From NCBI GenBank assembly GCA_964552465.1, contig CAZKGR010000004.1, positions 91,537 to 155,536 on the forward strand: a stretch of 64,000 nucleotides of DNA. The letters are read 5' to 3'. The position numbers and the translations under genes were made by a program. Positions 17,739 to 26,159 of the stretch are shown here, one piece after another. The DNA comes from BMS3BBIN04 sp964552465. Lineage in GTDB: Bacteria; Electryoneota; Electryoneia; Electryoneales; Electryoneaceae. Numbering within the stretch: the first letter of the stretch is position 1; every line of letters begins with the position of its first letter. The notes under the pieces are model-generated. The model searched no databases. It saw only the letters and a program-made list of their open reading frames with translations, and was not told the DNA's origin.

Positions 17739-18914
17739 ATGTTGTTTAATCGTCTGATGATAGTCATCATAGCTTTGCTCGCCATCGGTGCGGTGGCGGA
17801 TGCTTCGTTGTATTACACCGGTGATACCGTTCTAATCGCAGAGGAAGACACTCTGCGGGAGAACGTAATGTTAACCGGCGAAACAGTCAGCATATACGCT
17901 GATATATTTGGGGATGTAATCTCAGCGTGCCGTAACTACAACCAATATGCTGACGTACATGAAAACGTGTTCGTTGCTGCGCGATCTGTTTTCATTCAGG
18001 GTAATGTTGATGATCTTCTCGCACTCGGTCAGACACTGGATGTGAAGTCGGACACAACTGGCGACATTCGTGGAGCAGCGCAAACTCTCAACATCTTTGC
18101 CTACGTTGATGGTGACGTAATTGCTGGTGCAGAAACGGTTTACATCGCACCAGGCGCGGTGGTGACAGGCGATGTATTTGTGGGTGCTTCTGAGATTACC
18201 ATTCTGGGCGAAGTACTCGGCGATGTAAAGGGTGGAATTGGCCAACTGACCGTCGGAAACACGATTCACGGTGATGTGGAAGTATGGACGGATGACATCA
18301 CGTTTATTAGTGATGGCGAGGTGTTGGGTGATCTGGAATACCATGCGGAAGAGGAGTACGAGTGGTACTTCTCAGACAGTGTCAGGGGACGGATCAGCTT
18401 CAGTCAGTGCTGCGTGGACGAGAAGGATGTTTACGATCCACTCTTTGGTTTTGCCTTTGGCTTCTTGCTGCTGGTAACCGCTCTTGTTTCTGCATTTTTG
18501 CTGTTGGCTGCGTGGAAACGTGGAGTTGAAGGATCGCTTATCGCAATGGATCAGCGCCTGGGAGCAGTCATCCTCGCTGGGATTGTTGGATTTGCAGCAA
18601 CGCCAGTGGCGGCAATCCTCGCATTGATAATGGTGATCACGTTTCCAGTGGGCCTGATATTACTCACAATTTATCCGGTTCTCATGTATCTTGGATGGCT
18701 CATTTTTGCTATATGGTTGGGTAAACTGTTGCTGGATGGGCTGCTACGTCGTGACGTATCTCTCTGGGCTGCTACGCCTTTGGGTGTGCTAATCCTCGGG
18801 ACACTGGTGTATGTGCCATACGTTGGACTCTTCATAGCTCTAATTTCGACGATCATGGGCATGGGTATGTTGATTATTCAGATGATCGGGCTGCGAACGT
18901 TGCGGACTTGGTAA
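17739..18914 (+). CDS. Polymer-forming (bactofilin-like) membrane protein
   Basis: The 391-residue product starts after a strong GAGGAGG. A signal peptide (1-23) is followed by a parallel beta-helix-like region (about 25-200) with short repeats such as GDVIAG, GDVFVG, GDVKGG and GDVEVW. These resemble the right-handed helix of bactofilins and of the polymer-forming cytoskeletal family. The second half (about 230-390) has four or five membrane helices (for example FAFGFLLLVTALVSAFLLLA). So the helix is predicted to lie outside the cytoplasm, unlike true bactofilins. It lies 21 bp before the threonine dehydrogenase gene. Function is unknown; a role in envelope shape or scaffolding is inference. 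Confidence 0.7.
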   Translation: MLFNRLMIVIIALLAIGAVADASLYYTGDTVLIAEEDTLRENVMLTGETVSIYADIFGDVISACRNYNQYADVHENVFVAARSVFIQGNVDDLLALGQTLDVKSDTTGDIRGAAQTLNIFAYVDGDVIAGAETVYIAPGAVVTGDVFVGASEITILGEVLGDVKGGIGQLTVGNTIHGDVEVWTDDITFISDGEVLGDLEYHAEEEYEWYFSDSVRGRISFSQCCVDEKDVYDPLFGFAFGFLLLVTALVSAFLLLAAWKRGVEGSLIAMDQRLGAVILAGIVGFAATPVAAILALIMVITFPVGLILLTIYPVLMYLGWLIFAIWLGKLLLDGLLRRDVSLWAATPLGVLILGTLVYVPYVGLFIALISTIMGMGMLIIQMIGLRTLRTW

Positions 18915-18935
18915 GATCTCAAATTCGAGGGTGAT

Positions 18936-19916
18936 GTGGCTGCAGATTCTAAGCGCATTCTTGTGACTGGTGCGTTGGGGCAAATCGGTTCTGAGCTGGT
19001 CCAACGATTGAGGAGCATTCATGGAGGTGAGAACGTAGTCGCCTCGGATTTGCGCAAAGATCCTCCTGCGGATATGCGTGAGAGTGGTCCATTCGAAATG
19101 CTGGATGTAACGGATGGCAACCGTGTCGCTGAATTGTGCAGCAAGTACAAGATTAACACGCTCTATCATCTCGCGGCGATTCTCTCCGGCATTGGCGAAT
19201 TGAAGCCGGATCTCGCGTTTAAGGTCAACATGACCGGATTGAAAAACGTGCTTTCTGTGGCTAAAGAAATGGAGATGCGGCGGGTAATGGTGCCCAGTTC
19301 AATCGCTGTCTTTGGACCGAGCACACCACGTGAGAATACTCCGCAGGAAACGCTACTTCGCCCGACATCAATGTATGGCGTGACAAAAGTCGCTGGCGAG
19401 TTGTTGTGTGATTATTACTGGCAGAAGTATGGATTGGACGTCCGAGGAGTGCGTTATCCGGGGTTGATATCGCACAAGGTTCCTCCCGGCGGCGGCACCA
19501 CGGACTACGCAGTTTCGATCTATTACGATGCGATTCGAACGGGCAGTTTCACTTGCTTTGTGAGCGAAGATACCGTCCTGCCGATGATGTACATGCCTGA
19601 TGCACTCCGCTCGATAATCGAACTCGACGACGCGCCCGGGGAAAAGTTGCGTTATCGGAACGCTTACAACATCGCGGCACTGAGTTTCTCAGCGGGTGAT
19701 CTGGCAGCATCAATACGGAAGCGGCTACCGGAATTCGAGGTAACTTATACGCCTGATTTCCACCAGGAAATAGCGGACAGTTGGCCAAGCAGCATTGATG
19801 ACAGTGCTGCTCGTTTGGACTGGAACTGGTCGCCGGAGTATGATCTCGACCGGATGACAGATGATATGTTGGATACATTGAGCGCACGCTTGAAGCCGGA
19901 AACCGTGCCTGATTGA
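18936..19916 (+). CDS. tdh: L-threonine 3-dehydrogenase, epimerase-type
   Basis: This 326-residue short-chain (extended SDR) enzyme has the NAD-binding motif TGALGQIG near the start, the catalytic Ser in VPSSIAVFG and the YGVTK Tyr/Lys pair. It also has RYPGLIS and PPGGGTTDYA, motifs characteristic of the NAD-dependent UDP-galactose-epimerase-like threonine dehydrogenases found in Bacteroidetes and animals. It oxidises L-threonine to 2-amino-3-ketobutyrate, which a CoA ligase (not in this window) turns into glycine and acetyl-CoA. The start is GTG 18936 preceded by CGAGGG. Its closeness to thrS may reflect threonine-linked grouping, but a terminator separates the two. Confidence 0.88.
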   Translation: MAADSKRILVTGALGQIGSELVQRLRSIHGGENVVASDLRKDPPADMRESGPFEMLDVTDGNRVAELCSKYKINTLYHLAAILSGIGELKPDLAFKVNMTGLKNVLSVAKEMEMRRVMVPSSIAVFGPSTPRENTPQETLLRPTSMYGVTKVAGELLCDYYWQKYGLDVRGVRYPGLISHKVPPGGGTTDYAVSIYYDAIRTGSFTCFVSEDTVLPMMYMPDALRSIIELDDAPGEKLRYRNAYNIAALSFSAGDLAASIRKRLPEFEVTYTPDFHQEIADSWPSSIDDSAARLDWNWSPEYDLDRMTDDMLDTLSARLKPETVPD

Positions 19917-20099
19917 AGTACTGATTGCTCACTGCGACTCACATTTTAGCTAGTGGGCATACGATTTATCAGGATATGATTGTTGGGACATGCTGGGATG
20001 CGTGTCCTTTTTGTTGTTGCTCAGCGTTGCCTCACATTTCGTTGCGGTTGGCATTTCACCTGTCTACATTGGCGGTCTTTCATTTTGGGAGTTGTTGCC

Positions 20100-20990
20100 G
20101 TGACTCATCCATTAGTTGACGTCGTTGTACCGGAAGCTCTTCATTTCACATGGCATGAACACTGCCACGAGGTGAAGCTGGGACCGTTCACATTTGCCGG
20201 TGATGTGTCCATCCCGGTAGCTCAGGGGCGGAACGAGCTGGCTCGCGAGGGTTGGTTGAACGTCCCCTACGCCGAACGTCCTGTTATCGCTGCGGGACTG
20301 GAGGGTGAGGGATCAGAGGTTGATGCGACTGAGCTGTTGCGTGCGTTTCTCGAAGGGCATTTGCCAGCTAGCGCGCCAGACTATCAGAGCCTGGTAGATG
20401 AAGTCGCCCGCTGTCTGCTCATTCACGCAACTTTTGGCGATGGTCAGGATTGGCATGCCGAAGCACAAGATGTGTTCGCTCGAGCTGATGAAGGAGCCGC
20501 CCTGTTTGAAGTACTGATTCGCCGTGCGAAAGGACGAGTTGGCGAAGGGGTGCATTTCCTCCAGCAGAAGGACGGGGAACAGGCGCTGTACGAATACCTG
20601 TTGGCGCGTATGCTGTACAATGGCGCACATCTGATCAGCCCGACGACTCCCGGCGTGTTGTACGAAATGGGTGTACTCACGCACGATCTCGCACATCAGA
20701 TTCAGGTTGCGGATGGGGTTGAACATGATCGATGGCGGGTATCGCTGGCACGTGAAGCTACCCTCTTCCTCAATATGTCTTTGTCGGACGAAAGTGTCCG
20801 TGAGGAAACTCCCGCACTTTACCTTCTCGGTGTAAACCGGGAAGCTGTTGGTGAGATAAAAGCAGCAGTTGACGCGTACAATCGTTTTCTTGACGGCCCG
20901 GCGGCGAAATCTCTGCCTGGGGTAGCTGAAGCAGCGCGGCAACGGATGCAACAAATTGCTGGAGAAACGGTAGATCAGTCTCGTCCATGA
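20100..20990 (+). CDS. Conserved-looking protein of unknown function
   Basis: I do not recognise this 296-residue protein. The likely start is GTG 20100, with GGGAG about 9 bp upstream; the frame is open from 19980, but the upstream part is Cys/Trp-rich and looks untranslated. It has no signal peptide or membrane helix. The C-terminal third (about 230-290: LYLLGVNREAVGEIKAAVDAYNRFLD) looks like one or two helical TPR-like repeats. The N-terminal part contains His-rich HFTWHEHCHEVKLG. It lies between tdh and the yceD-rpmF cluster without close spacing to either. A cytoplasmic helical protein is all I can support. Confidence 0.6.
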   Translation: MTHPLVDVVVPEALHFTWHEHCHEVKLGPFTFAGDVSIPVAQGRNELAREGWLNVPYAERPVIAAGLEGEGSEVDATELLRAFLEGHLPASAPDYQSLVDEVARCLLIHATFGDGQDWHAEAQDVFARADEGAALFEVLIRRAKGRVGEGVHFLQQKDGEQALYEYLLARMLYNGAHLISPTTPGVLYEMGVLTHDLAHQIQVADGVEHDRWRVSLAREATLFLNMSLSDESVREETPALYLLGVNREAVGEIKAAVDAYNRFLDGPAAKSLPGVAEAARQRMQQIAGETVDQSRP

Positions 20991-21170
20991 CTCACAACTC
21001 AGCGAATAGGGGATTACACTGTAATTCTCTTTCAATCATGTTCGATGTTGACGTGTTATTTTCATTCACTCTCGATGTCTCGTGATAGTATGATGAAGTT
21101 CGCTCATGAGGGGAGTAGAATTTGACGAAGTCTTGCTCGCGTGAAACCAGAGTATTACGTTAGCTAGTCT

Positions 21171-21701
21171 ATGAATTTGTACCTGAAATCGTTGCGTGAA
21201 GGCCGAAACCCGCTTTCAGAAACGTTTCCGCCAGAACGGCTTGGGTTGGACAATGAGCTGTTTACGCAGCCGGTTGATGTGACTGGGAGTGTGGATTGGA
21301 ACGGAGATCACGCGGAGGTGCGTCTTCACATTGTCGCGCCTGCGGGTTTTCTCTGCGACCGTTGCGCGGACGATTTCACCTTGAGCATCGAAACGGATGC
21401 CAGGGTGCAGATAATGATGCAGGACATGCCGGACGATGATGACGAAGAACAGCATGAAGGACTCATCTACGCCGGGAGACAGGATAAGGTTATTGATCTC
21501 ACGGAAGAGATCACTGATGCAATCCTGCTGGGAGTGCCGTTGAGGCGATTGTGCAGTGAAGACTGCAAAGGTTTTTGCCCGCAGTGTTATGCGAACTTGA
21601 ATCAAGGATCGTGTGAACATCTGGGGAAGCAGGATCAGGCGACCGACGAGCCGAAAGGGGAGACGATTGCCGAAAAATTGGCCAAAAAACAACAACGATA
21701 G
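21171..21701 (+). CDS. yceD: YceD/DUF177 family protein
   Basis: This 176-residue protein has the DUF177 layout. The beta-rich N-terminus contains the CDRC pair (about 59-62). The C-terminal zinc-ribbon-like segment is CSEDCKGFCPQCYANLN (about 126-142). It is encoded immediately before rpmF, as in very many bacteria; in E. coli and plants its relatives affect 23S rRNA or L32-related steps. The stop lies 14 bp before the rpmF start, so the two genes share a message with the fatty-acid genes. The call is secure at family level. Confidence 0.9.
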   Translation: MNLYLKSLREGRNPLSETFPPERLGLDNELFTQPVDVTGSVDWNGDHAEVRLHIVAPAGFLCDRCADDFTLSIETDARVQIMMQDMPDDDDEEQHEGLIYAGRQDKVIDLTEEITDAILLGVPLRRLCSEDCKGFCPQCYANLNQGSCEHLGKQDQATDEPKGETIAEKLAKKQQR

Positions 21702-21715
21702 AATTGAGGTGCATT

Positions 21716-21898
21716 GTGGCAGTCCCGAAGAAACGAACCAGTGCGGCACGTCGCGACAAACGTCGCTCGCATCTGGCATTGACTCCTGTGAACGTGAGTA
21801 CGTGTGATAACTGCGGTGCGTATACACGCTCGCATCGCGCATGTCCGGAATGTGGCCATTACAAGGGCCGCATCGTCACAGCGACGCGCGAGAAATAA
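21716..21898 (+). CDS. rpmF: 50S ribosomal protein L32
   Basis: The 60-residue product, with a GTG start preceded by GAGGT, begins AVPKKRTSAARRDKRRSH, the hallmark of L32. It has the four-cysteine zinc motif CDNCGAY...CPECGHYKG. It is part of the large ribosomal subunit. The position between yceD and plsX is the standard one. Confidence 0.97.
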   Translation: MAVPKKRTSAARRDKRRSHLALTPVNVSTCDNCGAYTRSHRACPECGHYKGRIVTATREK

Positions 21899-21907
21899 GC
21901 GATTCCC

Positions 21908-22963
21908 ATGGCGAGGGAAACGCCGGTTCGGATAGCGGTTGATACCGCCGGTCGGGAACCTGGATGTAAAACGGTTCTTACTGGTGTAATGGCTGCGCTT
22001 GAGGATACCGGTACGCAGGGCGAAGAATTCCACCCTGTTTTATATGGTTCTTCAGAAGAGATTCACGATTCGATTCAGGATATTACCGGATCTGCGAAGG
22101 AAGCGGAAAAGTTCATCATCCGGCATGCTCCTGAGACGATTGAGATGAATGAAGAACCCGCCGAGGCGCTCCAGTCGAAACCAAACAGTTCTATCTTGTG
22201 TGGTATCAAGGATTTAGCTGCCGGAGCGATCGATGTATTCGTGTCAATGGGGAACACGGGTGCAATCGTAGGTGCCAGCCGTGCGATACTCAGGCAAGCA
22301 CGTTGGATAGGCAAGCCGGCTCTGGCAGTACCGATGCCTCGAATTGGGGGGGGGCAATCGTTATTGCTGGACGTAGGTGCGTCACCGGACCCCAAGCCGG
22401 GGCACTTGTTGCAATTTGCTGCGATGGGTTCGGCCTATGTTGAGTTGCTGCACGATGTGAAAGACCCGCGTGTTGGGTTGCTCAACATCGGATCTGAAAG
22501 TCACAAAGGTGATGAACGTGCACGCGACACACACAAACTGCTCTCTCGTAGCCCACTGAACTTCATTGGTAACATTGAAGGCGGTGATATCTTCCAAGGC
22601 AAAGCCGACGTAGTCGTGACGACTGGTTTTATCGGCAACATTCTTTTGAAGTTTACGGAGTCGATCCCATCGTTGTTTGGCAAGATGACCTCTCCAGATG
22701 AAGGCTTGCCGGATGTCTTAAAAGCGATGGAGCAGTTCGACTACCGGAGACATGGGGGTGCCAACCTGCTTGGTGTGAATGGTACTGTGGTAATCGGTCA
22801 TGGCCGGAGCAATCCGGAGGCGATATCCACTGCTGTGCGCTGGGCTAGAACGTTGGTACGCAGGGATATGCTTGGCGCGATACGTGAGCAAGTCTTCAAG
22901 ACTCGCCGCGCTGTTTGGCTGTCCAACCCGTTCTCGCGTGGAGAAGGCGCGGATGATTCATGA
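21908..22963 (+). CDS. plsX: Phosphate acyltransferase PlsX
   Basis: The 351-residue product converts acyl-ACP to acyl-phosphate for phospholipid synthesis. It shows the family motifs SMGNTGAIVGASR, RPA-like region KPALAVPMP, LLDVGASPDPKP, GLLNIGSE, FIGNIEGGDIF and VVTTGFIGNILLKFTE. The N-terminal motif is unusual: IAVDTAGREPGCKTV replaces the common DxMGGDxxP sequence, which is worth noting but lies outside the core. It starts 9 bp after rpmF, and its last codons overlap the fabH start by 11 bp. Confidence 0.93.
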   Translation: MARETPVRIAVDTAGREPGCKTVLTGVMAALEDTGTQGEEFHPVLYGSSEEIHDSIQDITGSAKEAEKFIIRHAPETIEMNEEPAEALQSKPNSSILCGIKDLAAGAIDVFVSMGNTGAIVGASRAILRQARWIGKPALAVPMPRIGGGQSLLLDVGASPDPKPGHLLQFAAMGSAYVELLHDVKDPRVGLLNIGSESHKGDERARDTHKLLSRSPLNFIGNIEGGDIFQGKADVVVTTGFIGNILLKFTESIPSLFGKMTSPDEGLPDVLKAMEQFDYRRHGGANLLGVNGTVVIGHGRSNPEAISTAVRWARTLVRRDMLGAIREQVFKTRRAVWLSNPFSRGEGADDS

Positions 22964-23951
22964 TATAGACAGGCCAGTCGCGCGTATTGCGGGCACAGGC
23001 CATGCCACCGGAACACGAGTTCTGACCAATGCCGACCTGGAGAAGATGGTCGACACGTCGGATGAGTGGATTACGACGCGAACCGGCATTAAAGAACGCC
23101 GGATCGTGGAAAATGGCATGGTGACGTCCGACCTCTGCTTCGATGCTGCCCAGCAGGCTTTGGAGGATGCCGAAGTCGGTGCCCATGAGATTGATTTCAT
23201 CATTATTGGCACAGTTACCGGTGACATGAAATTCCCTTCGACTGCGAACATTGTACAGTCGAAATTAAAGGCTTACAACGCTACGACATTTGACATTTCC
23301 GCTGCATGCAGCAGTTGGATATATAGCCTTGATCTTGCAGATAGTCTGATTCGTTCCGGCAAGGCGGACAAAGTTCTGGTGATTGGTGCAGAAGTATTGT
23401 CAAGCATGGTCGATTACACTGACCGTCAGACTTGCGTGCTGTTTGGTGATGGCGCTGGCGCAACAATGGTTGTTCGTAGTGATGATGATCGAGGGATACT
23501 CTCGACGTATACCGGTTCGAACGGCGATCTCGCGCACTTATTAAAATGTGATGGTGCTGGTTCCATGAAGCCAGCAAAGAATAGAGAATTTCCGGCTGAA
23601 ACATTTACACTCGAAATGAATGGGAATGAGGTGTTCAAGCATGCTGTCAGGATCATGGATCACGCGGCATTAACGGCGTTGGAGAAAGCAAGAATACTGC
23701 CGGAAGATGTTGACATGTTCATCCCGCATCAAGCGAACACACGAATTATTGATGCGATGAAAAAGCGTTTGAAATTCCCGTCTGAGAAGATCATGGTCAA
23801 TATTCAGAAGTATGGGAACACGTCGTCAGCGTCGATTCCGACCGCGTTGAATGAAGCCCGCCAGGAAGGTCGTGTGAAGGACGGCGACATCATCCTTGCT
23901 GCAGCGTTTGGCGGTGGGTTTACTTGGGCATCAACAGTATTCAGAATGTAA
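22953..23951 (+). CDS. fabH: 3-oxoacyl-ACP synthase III (initiating condensing enzyme)
   Basis: The 332-residue product starts fatty-acid synthesis by condensing acetyl-CoA with malonyl-ACP. The nucleophile Cys lies in SAACSSWIY (about residue 119). The His is in FIPHQANTRI and the Asn in KYGNTSSASIP, so the Cys-His-Asn triad is complete. I chose ATG 22953 (preceded by GAGAAGG) over the longer open frame from 22800, because that part lies inside plsX and the family begins near here. After the stop, two hairpins separate it from fabD. Confidence 0.96.
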   Translation: MIHDIDRPVARIAGTGHATGTRVLTNADLEKMVDTSDEWITTRTGIKERRIVENGMVTSDLCFDAAQQALEDAEVGAHEIDFIIIGTVTGDMKFPSTANIVQSKLKAYNATTFDISAACSSWIYSLDLADSLIRSGKADKVLVIGAEVLSSMVDYTDRQTCVLFGDGAGATMVVRSDDDRGILSTYTGSNGDLAHLLKCDGAGSMKPAKNREFPAETFTLEMNGNEVFKHAVRIMDHAALTALEKARILPEDVDMFIPHQANTRIIDAMKKRLKFPSEKIMVNIQKYGNTSSASIPTALNEARQEGRVKDGDIILAAAFGGGFTWASTVFRM

Positions 23952-24003
23952 TTATTGTCATCGCGCAGGTTCTGGGCGGAATTTGCATGCTGAGAGTGCA
24001 GGT

Positions 24004-24029
24004 CCGTGTTTGCTCGCAAACGCGGTTTT
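24004..24029 (+). terminator. Terminator-like hairpin between fabH and fabD
   Basis: CCGTGTTTGC (24004-24013) pairs with GCAAACGCGG (24016-24025) over 10 positions with one T-G pair, followed by TTTT. It could attenuate transcription inside the fatty-acid operon. The formal loop is only two bases, so the top pairs must open. Confidence 0.5.
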
Positions 24030-24055
24030 GCGAACGTTGTTTACTTGAGAATATC

Positions 24056-24076
24056 CGTGTTGGACAAGCCAACACG
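24056..24076. repeat. CGTGTTGG hairpin upstream of fabD
   Basis: CGTGTTGG and CCAACACG form a perfect 8-bp stem with a 5-nt loop. It resembles the hairpin between atpD and atpC (49377-49399), which uses the same GTGTTGG...CCAAC arms. Confidence 0.65.
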
Positions 24077-24110
24077 GGCAAGAAGTTTCCGGGGAGCGGA
24101 CACAGGGGAC

Positions 24111-25043
24111 ATGATGGGTACAGCATTTCTCTTTCCTGGGCAAGCCAGCCAATTCGTGGGCATGGGGAAAGACCTCTACGACCAGTTTGACAAAGCACGC
24201 GAGTTGTTTGATCGTGCGGATACCGCTCTCCCGTTTGATTTGAAACGGCTATGTTTCGATGGTCCCAACGAAGAGTTGACCCAAACCCGTGTTACTCAAC
24301 CCGCCATCTTTGTTGTTTCCGTGATTGCATCAAACCTGTTGCGGCCAGTGTTACGGCCGAGTGCAACTGCCGGGCACAGCTTGGGTGAGTATTCGGCTTT
24401 GGTATCAGCGGGTGCAATGACGTTTGAGGATGGCCTGTCGTGCGTTGCGTTGCGCGGTGAGTTGATGCAGAACGCTGGTGATGTACGTCCCGGAACGATG
24501 GCAGCCGTCATCGGGCTTGATGGCGATAAAGTTGTTGAGCTGTGTGAGGAAAGCTCATCATCGGATGAGGTCGTCGTCCCGGCGAACTATAATAGTCCTG
24601 GTCAGATTGTGGTCTCGGGCGATGTGGCGGCAGTGCAACGGGCGGTTGCGGGTGCCAAGCCTGCCGGCGCCAAGTTGGCAAAGCTGCTGAACGTGTCAGG
24701 TGCTTTTCATTCGCCGTTGATGGCGCCTGCCGCTGATGAGCTGGCGAAAAAGCTCAATGACACTCCGATTACCACGCCTGAAGTCCCAGTTTACTTGAAC
24801 GTAACAGGTCAAGCCTCGAGTGATCCTGGCGAAATCCGGAATCGTTTGAACGATCAGTTGACTCATCCAGTAAAGTGGGAGCAATCGCTTAAAGCGATGG
24901 CGGGTGATGGAGCAGATCGTTTTCTGGAAGTTGGACCGGGCAGTGTTTTGCAAGGACTGGTTAAGCGAGTAGTAAAGGGCGTACCCTTCGGCGGCGCAGG
25001 AACCGTCGAGCAGATTAACGAATGTTTGTCGTTAATTTCATAG
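24111..25043 (+). CDS. fabD: Malonyl-CoA:ACP transacylase
   Basis: The 310-residue product loads malonate onto ACP. It begins with the family sequence FLFPGQASQFVGMG, has the active-site Ser in GHSLGEYSA (about 86-94), the catalytic Arg region CVALRGELMQ, the second His in SGAFHSPLM, and the QLTHPVKWEQS helix. I chose ATG 24111 (MMGTAFLFPGQ), preceded by CAGGGGAC. The frame is open upstream to 24006, but that part covers the hairpin region and does not resemble the family. Confidence 0.96.
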   Translation: MMGTAFLFPGQASQFVGMGKDLYDQFDKARELFDRADTALPFDLKRLCFDGPNEELTQTRVTQPAIFVVSVIASNLLRPVLRPSATAGHSLGEYSALVSAGAMTFEDGLSCVALRGELMQNAGDVRPGTMAAVIGLDGDKVVELCEESSSSDEVVVPANYNSPGQIVVSGDVAAVQRAVAGAKPAGAKLAKLLNVSGAFHSPLMAPAADELAKKLNDTPITTPEVPVYLNVTGQASSDPGEIRNRLNDQLTHPVKWEQSLKAMAGDGADRFLEVGPGSVLQGLVKRVVKGVPFGGAGTVEQINECLSLIS

Positions 25044-25055
25044 GTATCTGACAGT

Positions 25056-25073
25056 GTCCGGCAGTTGCCGGAC
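25056..25073. repeat. GTCCGGCA hairpin upstream of fabG
   Basis: GTCCGGCA and TGCCGGAC form a perfect 8-bp stem with a 2-nt centre, 24 bp before the fabG start. It is nearly the same sequence as the hairpin before thrS (15419-15436). Confidence 0.65.
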
Positions 25074-25096
25074 GCGGATGAAGAGAAGGAATAGAT

Positions 25097-25840
25097 ATGG
25101 GTCAGCTTCAAGGCAAAATTGCATGGGTTACCGGTAGTGCTCGAGGGATTGGTCGCTCCATAGCGGAAAAGCTCGCTGAAGAGGGCGCCACGTTGATCAT
25201 TCACGACATTCTTGAGGATGTCGCAAAGGAAACTGCCGAAGAATTTCGCAGTTTCGGATACAGGGCAACAGCGATAGCCAGTGACGTTTCCATTGCTGAA
25301 GATGTCGAATCGACTGTCGGTCGGATACTCGCGGAGCATGAACGTATCGATATCTTGGTGAACAATGCCGGGGTTACTCGTGACAACTTGATCATGCGGA
25401 TGAAGGAAGAGGATTGGGATCTCGTGCTTAAGGTAAATCTGAAGGGCGCGTTCCTGACCACGAAAGCTGTCACCCGCACGATGATGAAGCAACGTTACGG
25501 CAAGATCGTCAACATTGCCTCAGTTGTTGGTGTGATGGGTAACGCAGGCCAGGCGAACTATTCCGCCTCGAAGGCGGGTTTGATTGGCTTCACCAAGTCG
25601 ACGGCGAAAGAGCTGGCAGCGCGCGGGGTTACAGTTAACGCAGTCGCTCCGGGTTACATCGAAACGGAGATGACGGCGAAATTACCACCTGCGGCCCGCG
25701 AAGTCTTCTTGCAGCAGACACCGTTGAATCGTCCCGGCAAGCCGGAAGACGTGGCTGAGGCTGTTGCATGGCTGGCGTCCGACCAATCCGCTTTCATCAC
25801 TGGTCAGGTGTTGCATGTGGACGGTGGGATGATCATGTAG
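25097..25840 (+). CDS. fabG: 3-oxoacyl-ACP reductase
   Basis: The 247-residue short-chain dehydrogenase reduces 3-oxoacyl-ACP with NADPH. It has the cofactor motif TGSARGIG (about 12-19), the NNAG motif, the catalytic Ser in NIASVVG, YSASKAG with Tyr and Lys (about 152-158), and the C-terminal FITGQVLHVDGG. The length is exactly typical. It starts 53 bp after fabD behind AGAGAAGG and is followed by acpP, the standard order. Confidence 0.96.
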   Translation: MGQLQGKIAWVTGSARGIGRSIAEKLAEEGATLIIHDILEDVAKETAEEFRSFGYRATAIASDVSIAEDVESTVGRILAEHERIDILVNNAGVTRDNLIMRMKEEDWDLVLKVNLKGAFLTTKAVTRTMMKQRYGKIVNIASVVGVMGNAGQANYSASKAGLIGFTKSTAKELAARGVTVNAVAPGYIETEMTAKLPPAAREVFLQQTPLNRPGKPEDVAEAVAWLASDQSAFITGQVLHVDGGMIM

Positions 25841-25905
25841 TGTGATACACAAAGAACAGAAAACGATAACAGAAGAGAACACCATTTTCAGGAAGGGATC
25901 CAACC

Positions 25906-26151
25906 ATGGCAAACGACGCACAGATTCAGAAGGTCAAAGAGATCATTGCGGAACAGCTCGGTGTAGACATGGGCGAAGTGACGATGGAAGCGTCATTCAT
26001 CGATGATCTCGGTGCTGATTCGCTGGATACGGTTGAACTCGTGATGGCGTTTGAAGAAGCGTTTGAAATTGAAATTCCAGATGAAGATGCTGATAAGATG
26101 CAGACCGTCGGCACAGCGATTGAGTATCTCGACACCAAAATTAATGCGTGA
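25906..26151 (+). CDS. acpP: Acyl carrier protein
   Basis: This 81-residue acidic protein has the phosphopantetheine attachment site GADSLDTVEL (Ser39). It carries growing acyl chains between the Fab enzymes. A good AGGAAGG site precedes the ATG. Its stop codon TGA overlaps a possible GTG start of fabF. Confidence 0.97.
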   Translation: MANDAQIQKVKEIIAEQLGVDMGEVTMEASFIDDLGADSLDTVELVMAFEEAFEIEIPDEDADKMQTVGTAIEYLDTKINA

Positions 26152-26159
26152 GCCAAACC

